A stretch of 44,235 nt of DNA from a virus, in the IMG/VR virus record IMGVR_UViG_3300030107_002542, positions 1 through 44,235 of that record; one strand, written 5' to 3'. Each line of letters opens with the position of its first letter. The first letter of the stretch is position 1. Made by a program: the position numbers and the translations under genes. Shown one piece after another: positions 20,973 to 30,023 of this stretch. A model generated the notes under the pieces. The model was not told the DNA's origin and searched no databases. It saw only the letters and a list, made by a program, of their open reading frames with translations.

Positions 20973-21449
20973 ATGTTAAAACTTGTAAGCCAAAGAAAAG
21001 TAAAAGAAAACTGGAAAACCTATAAGGAACAAGTTAGAGATGCAATGGTTTCCACAGATGGAGGACTAGCTTTCTTTAAAGACAATACAGAAGAAACATT
21101 AAAAGGAATTTATTCTAGATTAATGAATCCTTTTAGTCATCAGATGCACTTATGGATTGATGATGACGATGAGTATTTATTATTAACACACATACAAGTT
21201 TGTGAGTTTACAGAAACAAAAACTTTATTATTATTTTCTTTAACTCGTACTAAAGATGTAGATAAAGAAACTATAGTTCAACGATGGGTAGATGGTTACC
21301 CCATTATATCCACTTTTGCATTACAAAACGATTGCAAAGGAATTACTGCATTTACTGATCTTGATTATTTCGTTAAGGTAGCAAAGAAATTAACAAAATT
21401 AGTAGATAAAGAGATTATAATCCGCTACCAATACTATGTTCCATTATGA
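20973..21449 (+). CDS. Hypothetical protein, 158 aa
   Basis: ATG at 20973 with AAAGAGGAT. Mixed alpha/beta composition (KENWKTYKEQVRDAM, MHLWIDDDDEYLLLTHIQV, KTLLLFSLTRTKD, ITAFTDLDYFVKVAKKL). The order of strands and helices would allow a GNAT-like fold, but I see no acetyl-CoA loop. It sits in the region of T7 gp7, a host-range-linked gene, and overlaps the next start by 4 bases. No family recognised. Confidence 0.65.
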   Translation: MLKLVSQRKVKENWKTYKEQVRDAMVSTDGGLAFFKDNTEETLKGIYSRLMNPFSHQMHLWIDDDDEYLLLTHIQVCEFTETKTLLLFSLTRTKDVDKETIVQRWVDGYPIISTFALQNDCKGITAFTDLDYFVKVAKKLTKLVDKEIIIRYQYYVPL

Positions 21450-22072
21450 AAATATATACCAAAATAATCTATGAGTGGCTAGATGGTAGATTGGTAGAAC
21501 AATCCTCAGACTTTTTTGAATACGAAGGTGACCTTACTCTATGTGCAGGAGGAGGTGGGGGAGGAGGAAGTGTACCTATAGTAGAAAAAGTTACTAAGAC
21601 TACTGGAGATTTTGCTACAGATCCACTAGGTACAACTACAGAAGTAGTTAGTGATGTTGGAGCAGAAATATCTGCTGGTGCTGACACGGCAGCGGAGAAT
21701 GTACAAACTGCTGTAGAGATGGGTTCAGAGAATTTAGCTACTGGTTTAGAGAACAATCAAATGACAGAAGGAACAGCTACAACTCTTTCCGATTGGAGAA
21801 GTGGTATGGATGCTACTATGGCTCCAGTACAAGAAGAATTAGGAAGGTGGGCAGATGCTACTACTACTAATCTTGAATACGGACAAGATTTCTTAATGGA
21901 AAAAGCGGAAGAAATTACTGATTTTGTACATGGACCAAGACCTGAAGCAACTGTAGCAGTAAACAAAGGTGCTCTTAAAGGAGGAGTAAAAAAGAAATCC
22001 AAGAGTGATCTTGCTGTCAACAAAGGTAAACAAAGAGCGAGACAAACTTTGAGAATAAGTAACACGGCATAA
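21446..22072 (+). CDS. Probable tail assembly / minor virion protein (gp7.3-like)
   Basis: 208 aa. A short beta-rich head (MKIYTKIIYEWLDGRL) leads to a glycine run (CAGGGGGGGSVP), then a low-complexity Thr/Ala/Glu-rich region (KVTKTTGDFATDPLGTTTEV and on). The basic end holds KKKSKSDLAVNKGKQRA and a terminal RQTLRISNTA. T7 gp7.3 has the same layout: low-complexity body, basic end, K-S-L motif, and position just before the portal. Likely a small tail or virion protein; the homology needs testing. The portal start follows the stop with no gap. Confidence 0.55.
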   Translation: MKIYTKIIYEWLDGRLVEQSSDFFEYEGDLTLCAGGGGGGGSVPIVEKVTKTTGDFATDPLGTTTEVVSDVGAEISAGADTAAENVQTAVEMGSENLATGLENNQMTEGTATTLSDWRSGMDATMAPVQEELGRWADATTTNLEYGQDFLMEKAEEITDFVHGPRPEATVAVNKGALKGGVKKKSKSDLAVNKGKQRARQTLRISNTA

Positions 22073-23686
22073 ATGAAATATAAAAAAACTAAAACTGAAA
22101 TTAATCCCGATGCTGATTACACTGATGAAGGTGCAGTCAAATCAGAATATGATAAATGTGCACAGGATAGAGATCAGTATCTAAGGAGAGGAAGAGAAGC
22201 TTCCTTATTTACTATTCCAAGTTTGTTACCTTCAGAAAGTTTTTCAAGCACATCAGAAATTACCACACCTTTTCAATCCATAGGGGCAGAAGGAGTTAAT
22301 AATTTAAGTTCCAAACTTCTAATGTCTCTACTTCCTCCCAATGCTCCATTCTTTCGATTGGTTGTAGACAACGCTGAACTAGAAGCAATGTTAGCAGAGA
22401 AGAGATCTGAAGCAGAAGAAGGACTTGCAAAGATTGAACGTATGGTAATGCAAGAAATAGAAGTTAGAGGACTCAGAGTTCCAATTGCCGAAGCATTGAA
22501 GTTATTAATTGTTACAGGAAACGTACTTCTTTATTTACCTCCAAAGGAACAGATCAGAGTATTTCGTTTAGACCGTTATGTAGTTAAACGAGATGCAATG
22601 GGGAACGTCCTGAAGATTATTACAAAAGAATCATTATCTCCGCTTTCACTTCCTGATAATGCAAAGGAATTGATAGCAGATCCTGAAGCTGATACTCCTA
22701 TAAAAGATCTGGATTTATATACATGTGTTAAATGGACAGGAAGAAATTGGAAAGTCCATCAGGAACTTAATGGTTCAGTGGTTCCAGGATCTGAAGGTAC
22801 ATACCCTAAGAAACGTAATCCTTTTCTTGCATTAAGATTTACTTCAATGGATGGAGAAGATTATGGAAGGGGATATGTAGAAGAGTATTTAGGAGATTTG
22901 AAATCTTTAGAATCCCTTACGCAATCCATTGTTGAAGGCTCCGCTGCAGCAGCAAAGGTTCTGTTTCTCGTAAGACCTAATGGAACTACTAGAGTTAAGA
23001 CTCTCGCAGAGTCTCCGAATGGTGCAATAGTCACAGGAGATGATAACGATGTATCGTCACTCCAACTTGGTAAATCTCAGGATTTCAATGTAGCACAGCA
23101 AACAATACAGATGTTACAGACCAGACTTTCCAGAGTGTTTTTAATGAACTCTTCCATCCGAAGGGATGCAGAGCGTGTTACTGCAGAAGAAATAAGAATA
23201 GCACATCAGGAATTAGAAATTGCATTAGGAGGAGTTTACGCAGTTCTTTCACAGGAATTTCAATTACCTTTGGTAGAGTTGTTAATGAATAAAATGGGTA
23301 AGGAAAATAAAATACCAGCCTTACCAGATGAAGGATTAAAACCTCTTATCGTGACAGGAGTAGAAGCTCTTGGAAGAGGGGAAGATTTAAACAAATTAGG
23401 GTTGTTCTTACAACAACTTGCTCCACTTGGACCTCAAGTTATACAGGAAATTAATGTTCCAGATTATATAGATAGACTTGCAGGATCTTTGGGAATTGAT
23501 ACAGAAGGATTGATAAAAAGTGAGGAACAGAAACAAGCTGAAATGGAATTAGCACAGGCTCAACAAGCACAGATGGCCCAACAACAAATGATGGCAAACA
23601 TGGCAGAAAAAGCCACTCCAGAAATGGTGAAGGGAATGAACCAAGAAGCTATGGCAGAACAACCTCCACCAGAAATGACTAATTAA
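22073..23686 (+). CDS. Portal / head-tail connector protein (gp8-like)
   Basis: 537 aa against 536 in T7 gp8. Typical features: an N-terminal SEYDKCAQDRDQYLRRGREA, TPFQSIGAEGVNNLSSKLL, the core FLALRFTSMDGEDYGRGYVE and a long C-terminal Gln/Met/Ala-rich helix (QAQQAQMAQQQMMANMAEK). The dodecameric ring is the channel for DNA packaging and ejection, and it docks the terminase and the tail tubular proteins. It starts immediately after the previous stop. Confidence 0.93.
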   Translation: MKYKKTKTEINPDADYTDEGAVKSEYDKCAQDRDQYLRRGREASLFTIPSLLPSESFSSTSEITTPFQSIGAEGVNNLSSKLLMSLLPPNAPFFRLVVDNAELEAMLAEKRSEAEEGLAKIERMVMQEIEVRGLRVPIAEALKLLIVTGNVLLYLPPKEQIRVFRLDRYVVKRDAMGNVLKIITKESLSPLSLPDNAKELIADPEADTPIKDLDLYTCVKWTGRNWKVHQELNGSVVPGSEGTYPKKRNPFLALRFTSMDGEDYGRGYVEEYLGDLKSLESLTQSIVEGSAAAAKVLFLVRPNGTTRVKTLAESPNGAIVTGDDNDVSSLQLGKSQDFNVAQQTIQMLQTRLSRVFLMNSSIRRDAERVTAEEIRIAHQELEIALGGVYAVLSQEFQLPLVELLMNKMGKENKIPALPDEGLKPLIVTGVEALGRGEDLNKLGLFLQQLAPLGPQVIQEINVPDYIDRLAGSLGIDTEGLIKSEEQKQAEMELAQAQQAQMAQQQMMANMAEKATPEMVKGMNQEAMAEQPPPEMTN

Positions 23687-23707
23687 CCCTTTTAAAGAGG
23701 AAACTCA

Positions 23708-24514
23708 ATGGCAGAATTTCAACAAATAAGTACGCATGAAGATGCTCCACCACCTCCAGAAGGAACTAAGGAGCATGAACAAGCAATGGTTCAATTGGCA
23801 GAAGAAGCTAATGCAGTAGAACGAGAAGATGGAAATCCTTCATGGTTACCCGATAAATTTGCAACGCCAGAAGATATGGCACAGGCTTATCGTGAATTGG
23901 AACAGAAGTTATCCACATCCACTTCGGAGTCTGTGCCGGAAAACGATGAGGGTACACCACCTCCGCAGACTCCTACTCTCCAACCTAGTGCAGAAGAAGC
24001 TAAGAAAGTATTAGAAGATCAGGGTCTGGATTATAGTAAATATTACAATGAATACTTAGAAAATAACTCTCTTTCTGAAGAATCCTATAAAGAATTAGGA
24101 GCAAAGGGGATGAGTACAGAAATGGTGAATTCATGGATTCAAGGACAACAAGCTATTTCTGAGAAGATTGTAGAAGTTGCTTATAATTCTGTAGGAGGAG
24201 AAGAACAATATAAGACTTTAATTGAATGGGCAGGAAACTCCCTCCCACAAAATGAAGTAGATGCATTTAATAGAGCACTGGAAAGTGAAAATCCAGACGA
24301 TAGTTTATTTGCTATCAAATCTTTGAATGCTCAATATCAAATGGTAAACGGAAGTTCACCAAATCTTTTACAGGGATCAACTGGTAAAGCAGGAACAGAT
24401 GCATTTCAGTCATTAGCGCAAATGTCTGAAGCTATGCGAGATCCTAAATACCAAACCGATCCTGATTTTAGGGAAGAAGTAACTAGGAGACTAGAAGCTT
24501 CCAACCTGATGTAA
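23708..24514 (+). CDS. Scaffolding / capsid assembly protein (gp9-like)
   Basis: 268 aa (T7 gp9 is 307), acidic with many Gln, Glu and Pro residues. It has the phage scaffold motif WLPDKFATPEDMAQAYRELE, then a disordered Ser/Pro region and helical segments (STEMVNSWIQGQQAISEKIV). The C-terminal part (DPDFREEVTRRLEAS) probably contacts the capsid. It guides procapsid assembly and leaves before maturation. Position between portal and capsid and ribosome site AAAGAGGAAAC support the call. Confidence 0.88.
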   Translation: MAEFQQISTHEDAPPPPEGTKEHEQAMVQLAEEANAVEREDGNPSWLPDKFATPEDMAQAYRELEQKLSTSTSESVPENDEGTPPPQTPTLQPSAEEAKKVLEDQGLDYSKYYNEYLENNSLSEESYKELGAKGMSTEMVNSWIQGQQAISEKIVEVAYNSVGGEEQYKTLIEWAGNSLPQNEVDAFNRALESENPDDSLFAIKSLNAQYQMVNGSSPNLLQGSTGKAGTDAFQSLAQMSEAMRDPKYQTDPDFREEVTRRLEASNLM

Positions 24515-24545
24515 TACAGTTACTCAATAGGAACACATACGAAAA

Positions 24546-24639
24546 CAATTATTGCCCACTGAGGTGGATAACTTTAATTGAGGTAGATGTAGTTATATGA
24601 GGAAACTCGTTACGCTAACTCATGCTAGGTAAAACTAGC
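24546..24639 (+). promoter_or_regulatory. Hairpin-rich leader of the capsid gene
   Basis: The 152-base gap before the capsid ATG holds three nested or tandem structures. An outer stem CAATTA (24546-24551) / TAATTG (24575-24580) encloses CCAC (24556-24559) / GTGG (24564-24567). A 5-bp stem (24597-24601 / 24606-24610) has a GAAA loop. GCTAG (24624-24628) pairs with CTAGC (24635-24639). The capsid ATG itself lacks a clear Shine-Dalgarno, so these structures may control mRNA processing or translation. Confidence 0.5.
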
Positions 24640-24666
24640 TAAACTTAACCTTAATTAAAGTAATTT

Positions 24667-25857
24667 ATGTCAGCAACTAATTATACTGGTCAACGATCTG
24701 GTATGATCAATGCGGCTAATAACTCTAGAGCGTTATTTCTAAAGTTATATGCCGGAGAGGTCATGACAGCATTTCAGACCAAGAATATAATGATGGATTA
24801 TGTCAGAGTCCGAAATATCAAGAAAGGTAAATCGGCTCAATTCATCATGACAGGCAAACATAGGACAGCCGGATATCATACACCTGGAAATGAAATCATT
24901 CCAGATGCAACAGCCAAGCATACAGAGAGATTAGTCACGATTGACGATCTCTTGATTGTTCATCAATTCATTCCAAATATTGATGAGGCAATGGCTCATT
25001 ATGATATACGTTCTGTCTACACACAAGAAGCTGCTTATGGTTTAGCAAAAGAAGCTGATCAGAACATTCTCAGAATGGCTGTAAAAGCTGCTTTAACAAC
25101 TAATAAGGAACGTGCAAGTAAACTAGTTCAAGATTATGCCGCATGGGATGAAGAAGATTTTACAGCTAATGTAACTTATTCAGCAACTAACTATGCAAAT
25201 TCCAAAAAGTCTTCAAACTTCTTTGAAGGTGTGCTGGAAGCAAAGCGTATTCTTGAAAGTGCAGGAGCACCAACTGATGATTTAGTCTGTATTATAGCTA
25301 CAGATCTTTATTATCATTTGTTTAAAGCTTCTACTAATGGTGAAGCAACCACAAATCTACACATGTTTAATACAGACATAGGTGGAAGTGGTTCTGTAGT
25401 AGGCGCAAACATGCCTAATATTGCAGGAATTCCTGTTGTAAGAACTCCACATTTGGGTTCTGATACTGGTTCTGCATTTACAGGTAGTTTATTCAGTACA
25501 GCTAATCCTGCCCTTACTACAGGCACAGCACCATTAGGTTCTGCCGAATCTAACAGGGCAGCCCAATACAATTTACCAGCAACTTACACTGCAACTACTG
25601 CAGGAGGTAGTAATGTTGGTGCTACTGGTGGACTTGATGGAACAAGTTCAGTAAACCTTCAAACCGAAGCTAATTTAGTTCGTGCTTTGGTTATGAATAG
25701 GGATGCAGTAGCAACAGTAAAACTCTTAGACCTTTCGGTTGAGACAGATTATATGGTCAATCGTCAAGGAACTCTAATTGTTTCTAAATATGCGATGGGT
25801 CATAACGTCCTACGTCCAGCAATGGCTGTAGCGTTAAAAGCTTCGCATAATTCATAA
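24667..25857 (+). CDS. Major capsid protein (gp10-like)
   Basis: 396 aa (T7 gp10A is 345). HK97-fold podovirus capsid with the familiar opening (MSATNYTGQRSGMINAANNS, ALFLKLYAGEVMTAFQ), the E-loop-like region (SAQFIMTGKHRTAGYHTPGN), and P-domain and A-domain stretches (DDLVCIIATDLYYHLF, ANMPNIAGIPVVRTPHLG). The Gly/Thr/Ser-rich insert at about 275-330 is longer than in T7 and is probably surface exposed. No strong ribosome site (TTAATTAAAGTAATTT). Two tandem hairpins follow the stop. Confidence 0.95.
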   Translation: MSATNYTGQRSGMINAANNSRALFLKLYAGEVMTAFQTKNIMMDYVRVRNIKKGKSAQFIMTGKHRTAGYHTPGNEIIPDATAKHTERLVTIDDLLIVHQFIPNIDEAMAHYDIRSVYTQEAAYGLAKEADQNILRMAVKAALTTNKERASKLVQDYAAWDEEDFTANVTYSATNYANSKKSSNFFEGVLEAKRILESAGAPTDDLVCIIATDLYYHLFKASTNGEATTNLHMFNTDIGGSGSVVGANMPNIAGIPVVRTPHLGSDTGSAFTGSLFSTANPALTTGTAPLGSAESNRAAQYNLPATYTATTAGGSNVGATGGLDGTSSVNLQTEANLVRALVMNRDAVATVKLLDLSVETDYMVNRQGTLIVSKYAMGHNVLRPAMAVALKASHNS

Positions 25858-25865
25858 TAACCTTC

Positions 25866-25940
25866 GTGAAGTGTGGTTGATCCTCTTGCCATGCTTCACT
25901 TTCTGTAGAGGGGTTAATTAGTTCTCCATACCCCTCTACA
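25866..25940 (+). terminator. Tandem hairpins after the capsid gene
   Basis: The first hairpin is 25866-25876 with 25889-25899 (11 pairs, two of them G-T). The second is a perfect 10-bp stem TGTAGAGGGG (25904-25913) / CCCCTCTACA (25931-25940), followed by the pyrimidine-rich CCTTTCTTT. The position corresponds to the T7 terminator after gene 10, which lowers expression of the tail genes behind the capsid. Confidence 0.7.
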
Positions 25941-25968
25941 CCTTTCTTTAAAATTCCCTCAAAAATAT

Positions 25969-26601
25969 ATGGCTGTATCAAAAACTACTAAACTAGATGC
26001 TATTAATTCCATGCTTATTGGAATTGGAGAAGCTCCTGTAAACACTCTTAACTCAGGACTTCAAGAAGCTGAAGTTGCTGCCATACTCCTAGATAACATA
26101 TCTCGTGAAGTTCAGTCTCAGGGATGGTCTTTCAATACCGATATCCGATATAAACTGACTCCTGATTCTTCAAAAATTATTACCCTTCCCTCACATACTC
26201 TTCAGGTAGATACCACAAAAATAAAACGTGATTACAATACAGATGTAATAGAACGAAATGGGAAATTGTATGACCGTACCAAGAATACTTTTGAGTTCGA
26301 TGATGATGTGGAAGTAGATATTGTTTTTCTTTTTGATTTTAATGAAATACCCGAAGTTGCGAGGAGATACATTACACTCAGAGCAGGAAGAAAATTTCAG
26401 GAAAACATTCTAGGTTCTGGAGAAATGACTCAGCTTCAATTCAAAGATGAACAATCAGCACTATTTGCCTTGAGAGATGCAGATTCTCAGGCTGCAGATT
26501 TTAATATATTTGATAACTACGACACTTATGCAGCAATAGATAGGATTGGCATAGGTGCTCCTGTTAATGTACTCGACACACAAAGACGTTTATATAGTTA
26601 A
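25969..26601 (+). CDS. Tail tubular protein A (gp11-like)
   Basis: 210 aa (T7 gp11 is 196). Typical start KLDAINSMLIGIGEAPVNTL, then EVAAILLDNISREVQSQGW with FNTD, and the C-terminal RRYITLRAGRKFQE region, all characteristic of the podovirus gatekeeper ring. It sits between portal and nozzle and closes the DNA channel. It ends two bases before gp12. Confidence 0.93.
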   Translation: MAVSKTTKLDAINSMLIGIGEAPVNTLNSGLQEAEVAAILLDNISREVQSQGWSFNTDIRYKLTPDSSKIITLPSHTLQVDTTKIKRDYNTDVIERNGKLYDRTKNTFEFDDDVEVDIVFLFDFNEIPEVARRYITLRAGRKFQENILGSGEMTQLQFKDEQSALFALRDADSQAADFNIFDNYDTYAAIDRIGIGAPVNVLDTQRRLYS

Positions 26602-26603
26602 TT

Positions 26604-29540
26604 ATGGCTTTAGTTTCCAGTTCAATACCAAATTTAATAAATGGTATTTCTCAGCAACCAGCCGAAATACGATTGTCTACTCAAGGAGAGAGACAAGTTA
26701 ATGGGCTTAGTACTGTTGCTAGAGGATTAGAAAAAAGACCTGGAACTGAGCACAAAGCCAAACTTTCATCTTCTTCAGAAACAGATTCGTTTATTCATAG
26801 TATACGAAGAGATAGAAATGAAGAGTATACAATGGTTCTCAGTCGAGCATCTAATGCTACTAAGACACTCAAGATATATGATCAAAGTGGTAATTCAATA
26901 CCAGTATTACACAATCCTGTTAGTAATGCTTCACTGGCAACAATTGTTAATGGTACACATGCTGACGTTGTTGTTGATGGAGATTTAGGATATCTAGAAA
27001 CTGGAACGAATGTAGGAGGAGTCAAAGATAATATCAAAGCAACCACTGTTGCAGATACAACCTTCCTGATTAACAAAACTACTATAGTAGCCAAAGCAAC
27101 TGCAAATGGACATGTTTCAGGAGAAGGAACAACAGGGTCAACCCAACATACCTCAAGTGCAGGATCAGATAATATAACAGGAAGTATAGATTATGAAGGA
27201 TTGATTTATGTAAAAGTTGGGGATTACTCTAGTAAATATGTTGTTACTCTAACTCCTACTGATGGAACACATAATGGGAGTAACTTTAAAGTAGGATTCC
27301 AGACTCCTGCATCCAATGTTTCACTTAACCAGAAACATACAGGAACTACTAACATTGCTCAGATTATAAAACAAGGAGATGACGGATTAACTACTGGAGA
27401 GGGAAAATGGGATGATTTTGATTCTGATGATCCTGCGGAAGGTTTTGGAGGTTGGCGACCTACAACTGGAAGAGATGAAAATGGAACAACTGGAAAAACT
27501 GAATACTACGAAGGTCTAGATGCAATTGCAGGAGTATCAAATATTCCTTTTACATTTGAGTTAGCAGATAGTTCAAGTGTTATTGTAATTAAAAGTACAG
27601 AGCCTTTCAACATTGCAACTTCTGATTCTCATGGAGGAAAAGATTTAGTAGGTATTACAACTAGTACCACTTCATTTACTAATCTTCCTGGAACTGGAGC
27701 ACCAAATAATTACATTGTAAAAATTGTAGGTAGCAGTGATGCAACTCAGGATGACTTTTATGTAAAGTATGTTAAAGACGATGAGACTTGGAAAGAAACC
27801 ATCGGACCTACATTAGATACAGGATTTAATATTACGACTATGCCCCATCGTTTGGTGAGGTTATATGATGAACAAAGTCCTGCAAATAAATATTTTCTTT
27901 ATGAATCAGTAAAAGAAGCTGCAGCTTCTAATGGAGCACCAGTTAGGTACGGATGGTCTTCAAGGAAAGCAGGAGATGATGACAGTAACCCTTTTCCATC
28001 ATTCACAGGAGGAAAGATAAATGATGTTACCTTTCATAAAAATCGTTTTGGAGTCCTTAGTGACGAAAATATTATATTTTCCACTGCAGGAAACTTCTAC
28101 AATTTTTTTCCAATTTCTGTAATGACTCATTTGGATAGTAATCCAATTGACATTTCAGTATCAAATAATGAAGTTTCTATTCTGAAACACGCTGCAGCAT
28201 TTGACCAAAGCTTATTACTATTCTCAGATTTTCAGCAATTCAGTTTAAATAGTAGTGAAGGTGCATTTACTCCTTCTAATGTGTCTGTAGACGTTGTAAC
28301 ACAATTTGAATCTACAGCCAAAACTCCTCCTATATCTTCTGGTAAGTTTGTCTATTTTCCATTTCAACGTGGAGAGTATTCAGGAGTAAGAGAATACTTT
28401 GTTGACATAGGATCTTCAGACTCCAATGATGCCACAGATATTACTGCACATGTACCGCAGTATATAAAAGGAGATATCACAAGAATGGTTGTGAGTTCCA
28501 CTGACCAGATGTTAGCAGTATTGAGTGATGATGATTTAAAACGAGTTTACATATACAAGAACTTTTGGCAAGGTCAGGAAAAACTTCAAAATTCATGGAG
28601 TCATTGGACATTTGATGGAGACATTCTTAACTGTGCATTCTTAGGATCAACTCTGAAGCTTCTTATAAAAAGGGATGACGGTATTTATCTCGAAGATTTA
28701 AATCTCAGTTTAGATTCTGCACAAGCCGTTATGGAAGATGAAACTTCGGTACTTTTAGATCGAAGAATAAAATTTACTTATAATCAAACTGTAGCTGCAA
28801 ATATGTCTTACTACAGGGATGCAACATGTGACACTACTAACAATGATGCAACAGTTACTATGGATAGTACTGCAGGAATTTCAGTAGGAATGAGAGTAGT
28901 AGGAACAGGAATCCCTGCAGAAACGACTGTAGCATCAATTACAAATACAACTACATTTGAACTTTCTGCAAATGCAACTGCAACTAATTCAAATACTACA
29001 TTAGTATTCATTCCAAGTAATATAGTATTTGTTACAGACAATGCAAGAAAGCTTACAACGATAGCTCAAGTAGATGAATATCTAGCAGATAGTACAAACA
29101 CTCCTACTTCTAATATAGCTGTTTACGCAGGAATTCCGTACACCTTCGAGTATGAGTTCTCTAAATTTATTCATAAGGAAAATGAACTTCCTGTACAAAC
29201 TGCAAAACTGCAGATTAGAAACATTAACTTACTCTACAGTAAGACAGGATTCTTTAACGTCAAAGTTAATGTAACTCCAGGAACTATCAAGATTCCCGAT
29301 GGATCTGGAGGTACTACCGAAGTTACCCCTCGTACAAATTACTCCAAGAACTTCAGTGGAATGATAACCAATACCTCCTCATTTGGAGAATACAAGTTAC
29401 TCTCAGGAACCTTCAAAAGTTCTGTCATGACCAATTCGAGTAACTGCAATATTATCTTGGAAAATGATCAATACCTTCCATGTGCATTTCAAAGTGCAGA
29501 ATGGGAAGGATTCCTACACAGGAGAAACCAGAGAGTTTAA
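26604..29540 (+). CDS. Tail tubular protein B / nozzle (gp12-like)
   Basis: 978 aa against 794 in T7. Clear family features: NLINGISQQPAEIRLSTQGE at the N-terminus, VNGLSTVARGLEKRPGTEH, NRFGVLSDENIIFSTAGNFY in the middle, and a C-terminus with FQSAEWEGFLHRRNQRV. An extra Thr/Ser-rich module at about 735-803 (GMRVVGTGIPAETTVASITN and on) looks like a small Ig/beta-sandwich insert common in marine phage structural proteins. It forms the hexameric tail nozzle and anchors the fibres. It abuts the next start without a gap. Confidence 0.94.
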   Translation: MALVSSSIPNLINGISQQPAEIRLSTQGERQVNGLSTVARGLEKRPGTEHKAKLSSSSETDSFIHSIRRDRNEEYTMVLSRASNATKTLKIYDQSGNSIPVLHNPVSNASLATIVNGTHADVVVDGDLGYLETGTNVGGVKDNIKATTVADTTFLINKTTIVAKATANGHVSGEGTTGSTQHTSSAGSDNITGSIDYEGLIYVKVGDYSSKYVVTLTPTDGTHNGSNFKVGFQTPASNVSLNQKHTGTTNIAQIIKQGDDGLTTGEGKWDDFDSDDPAEGFGGWRPTTGRDENGTTGKTEYYEGLDAIAGVSNIPFTFELADSSSVIVIKSTEPFNIATSDSHGGKDLVGITTSTTSFTNLPGTGAPNNYIVKIVGSSDATQDDFYVKYVKDDETWKETIGPTLDTGFNITTMPHRLVRLYDEQSPANKYFLYESVKEAAASNGAPVRYGWSSRKAGDDDSNPFPSFTGGKINDVTFHKNRFGVLSDENIIFSTAGNFYNFFPISVMTHLDSNPIDISVSNNEVSILKHAAAFDQSLLLFSDFQQFSLNSSEGAFTPSNVSVDVVTQFESTAKTPPISSGKFVYFPFQRGEYSGVREYFVDIGSSDSNDATDITAHVPQYIKGDITRMVVSSTDQMLAVLSDDDLKRVYIYKNFWQGQEKLQNSWSHWTFDGDILNCAFLGSTLKLLIKRDDGIYLEDLNLSLDSAQAVMEDETSVLLDRRIKFTYNQTVAANMSYYRDATCDTTNNDATVTMDSTAGISVGMRVVGTGIPAETTVASITNTTTFELSANATATNSNTTLVFIPSNIVFVTDNARKLTTIAQVDEYLADSTNTPTSNIAVYAGIPYTFEYEFSKFIHKENELPVQTAKLQIRNINLLYSKTGFFNVKVNVTPGTIKIPDGSGGTTEVTPRTNYSKNFSGMITNTSSFGEYKLLSGTFKSSVMTNSSNCNIILENDQYLPCAFQSAEWEGFLHRRNQRV

Positions 29541-30023
29541 ATGTATTACAAGGATCATGTGAAGTCATTTGACCCTTCGTATATTGATCTTTTAGCGGAG
29601 AACATGTGTAAAGGGGATAGAGATGAAGTATTTGCAACCTCTGGACAAAATCCTAAAGAAGCTCTTGTTTCATCCATAATGAGTAGTGACCAGTTAATAT
29701 GTTATTTTGATGACGATGAGCTACTTGGAATTGGAGGAGTAGGTGTAGAGCAACGTGGGGAAGGTATCCCTTGGTTTTTGAGAACAGAACATTTTAATGT
29801 TTGGAAACAAAAGAACAAAAGAAGTTTTCTTAAAAGTAGTAGGTCTTGGATAGAACATATGGGAGAGATGTACCCTGCAATGTATAACTATGTAGACAAA
29901 AGAAATAAAGAATCAATCATTTGGCTTAAACATTTAGGATTTCAGTTTACACAAACTGTAGAACATTACGGATTTCTTAGAATCCCTTTTATTAAATTTG
30001 AAAAGTATAAGGAATATTTATGA
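29541..30023 (+). CDS. Internal virion protein A (gp13-like, GNAT-type)
   Basis: 160 aa (T7 gp13 is 138). Looks like the short GNAT-like protein found after the nozzle gene: LLAENMCKGDRDEVFATSGQ, CYFDDDELLGIGGVGVEQRG, then WFLRTEHFNVWKQKNKRSFL and VDKRNKESIIWLKHLGFQF. That is the typical acyltransferase-fold core, though no reaction is established in the virion. Needed for assembly or entry in T7. The next gene starts in an ATGA overlap at 30020. Confidence 0.82.
   Translation: MYYKDHVKSFDPSYIDLLAENMCKGDRDEVFATSGQNPKEALVSSIMSSDQLICYFDDDELLGIGGVGVEQRGEGIPWFLRTEHFNVWKQKNKRSFLKSSRSWIEHMGEMYPAMYNYVDKRNKESIIWLKHLGFQFTQTVEHYGFLRIPFIKFEKYKEYL

Noticed and set aside
21469-21756. Long opposite-strand frames, for example here, 9131-9595 and 19501-19989
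   Set aside because: They lie antiparallel to well-supported genes, have no ribosome site, and their composition mirrors the sense gene.
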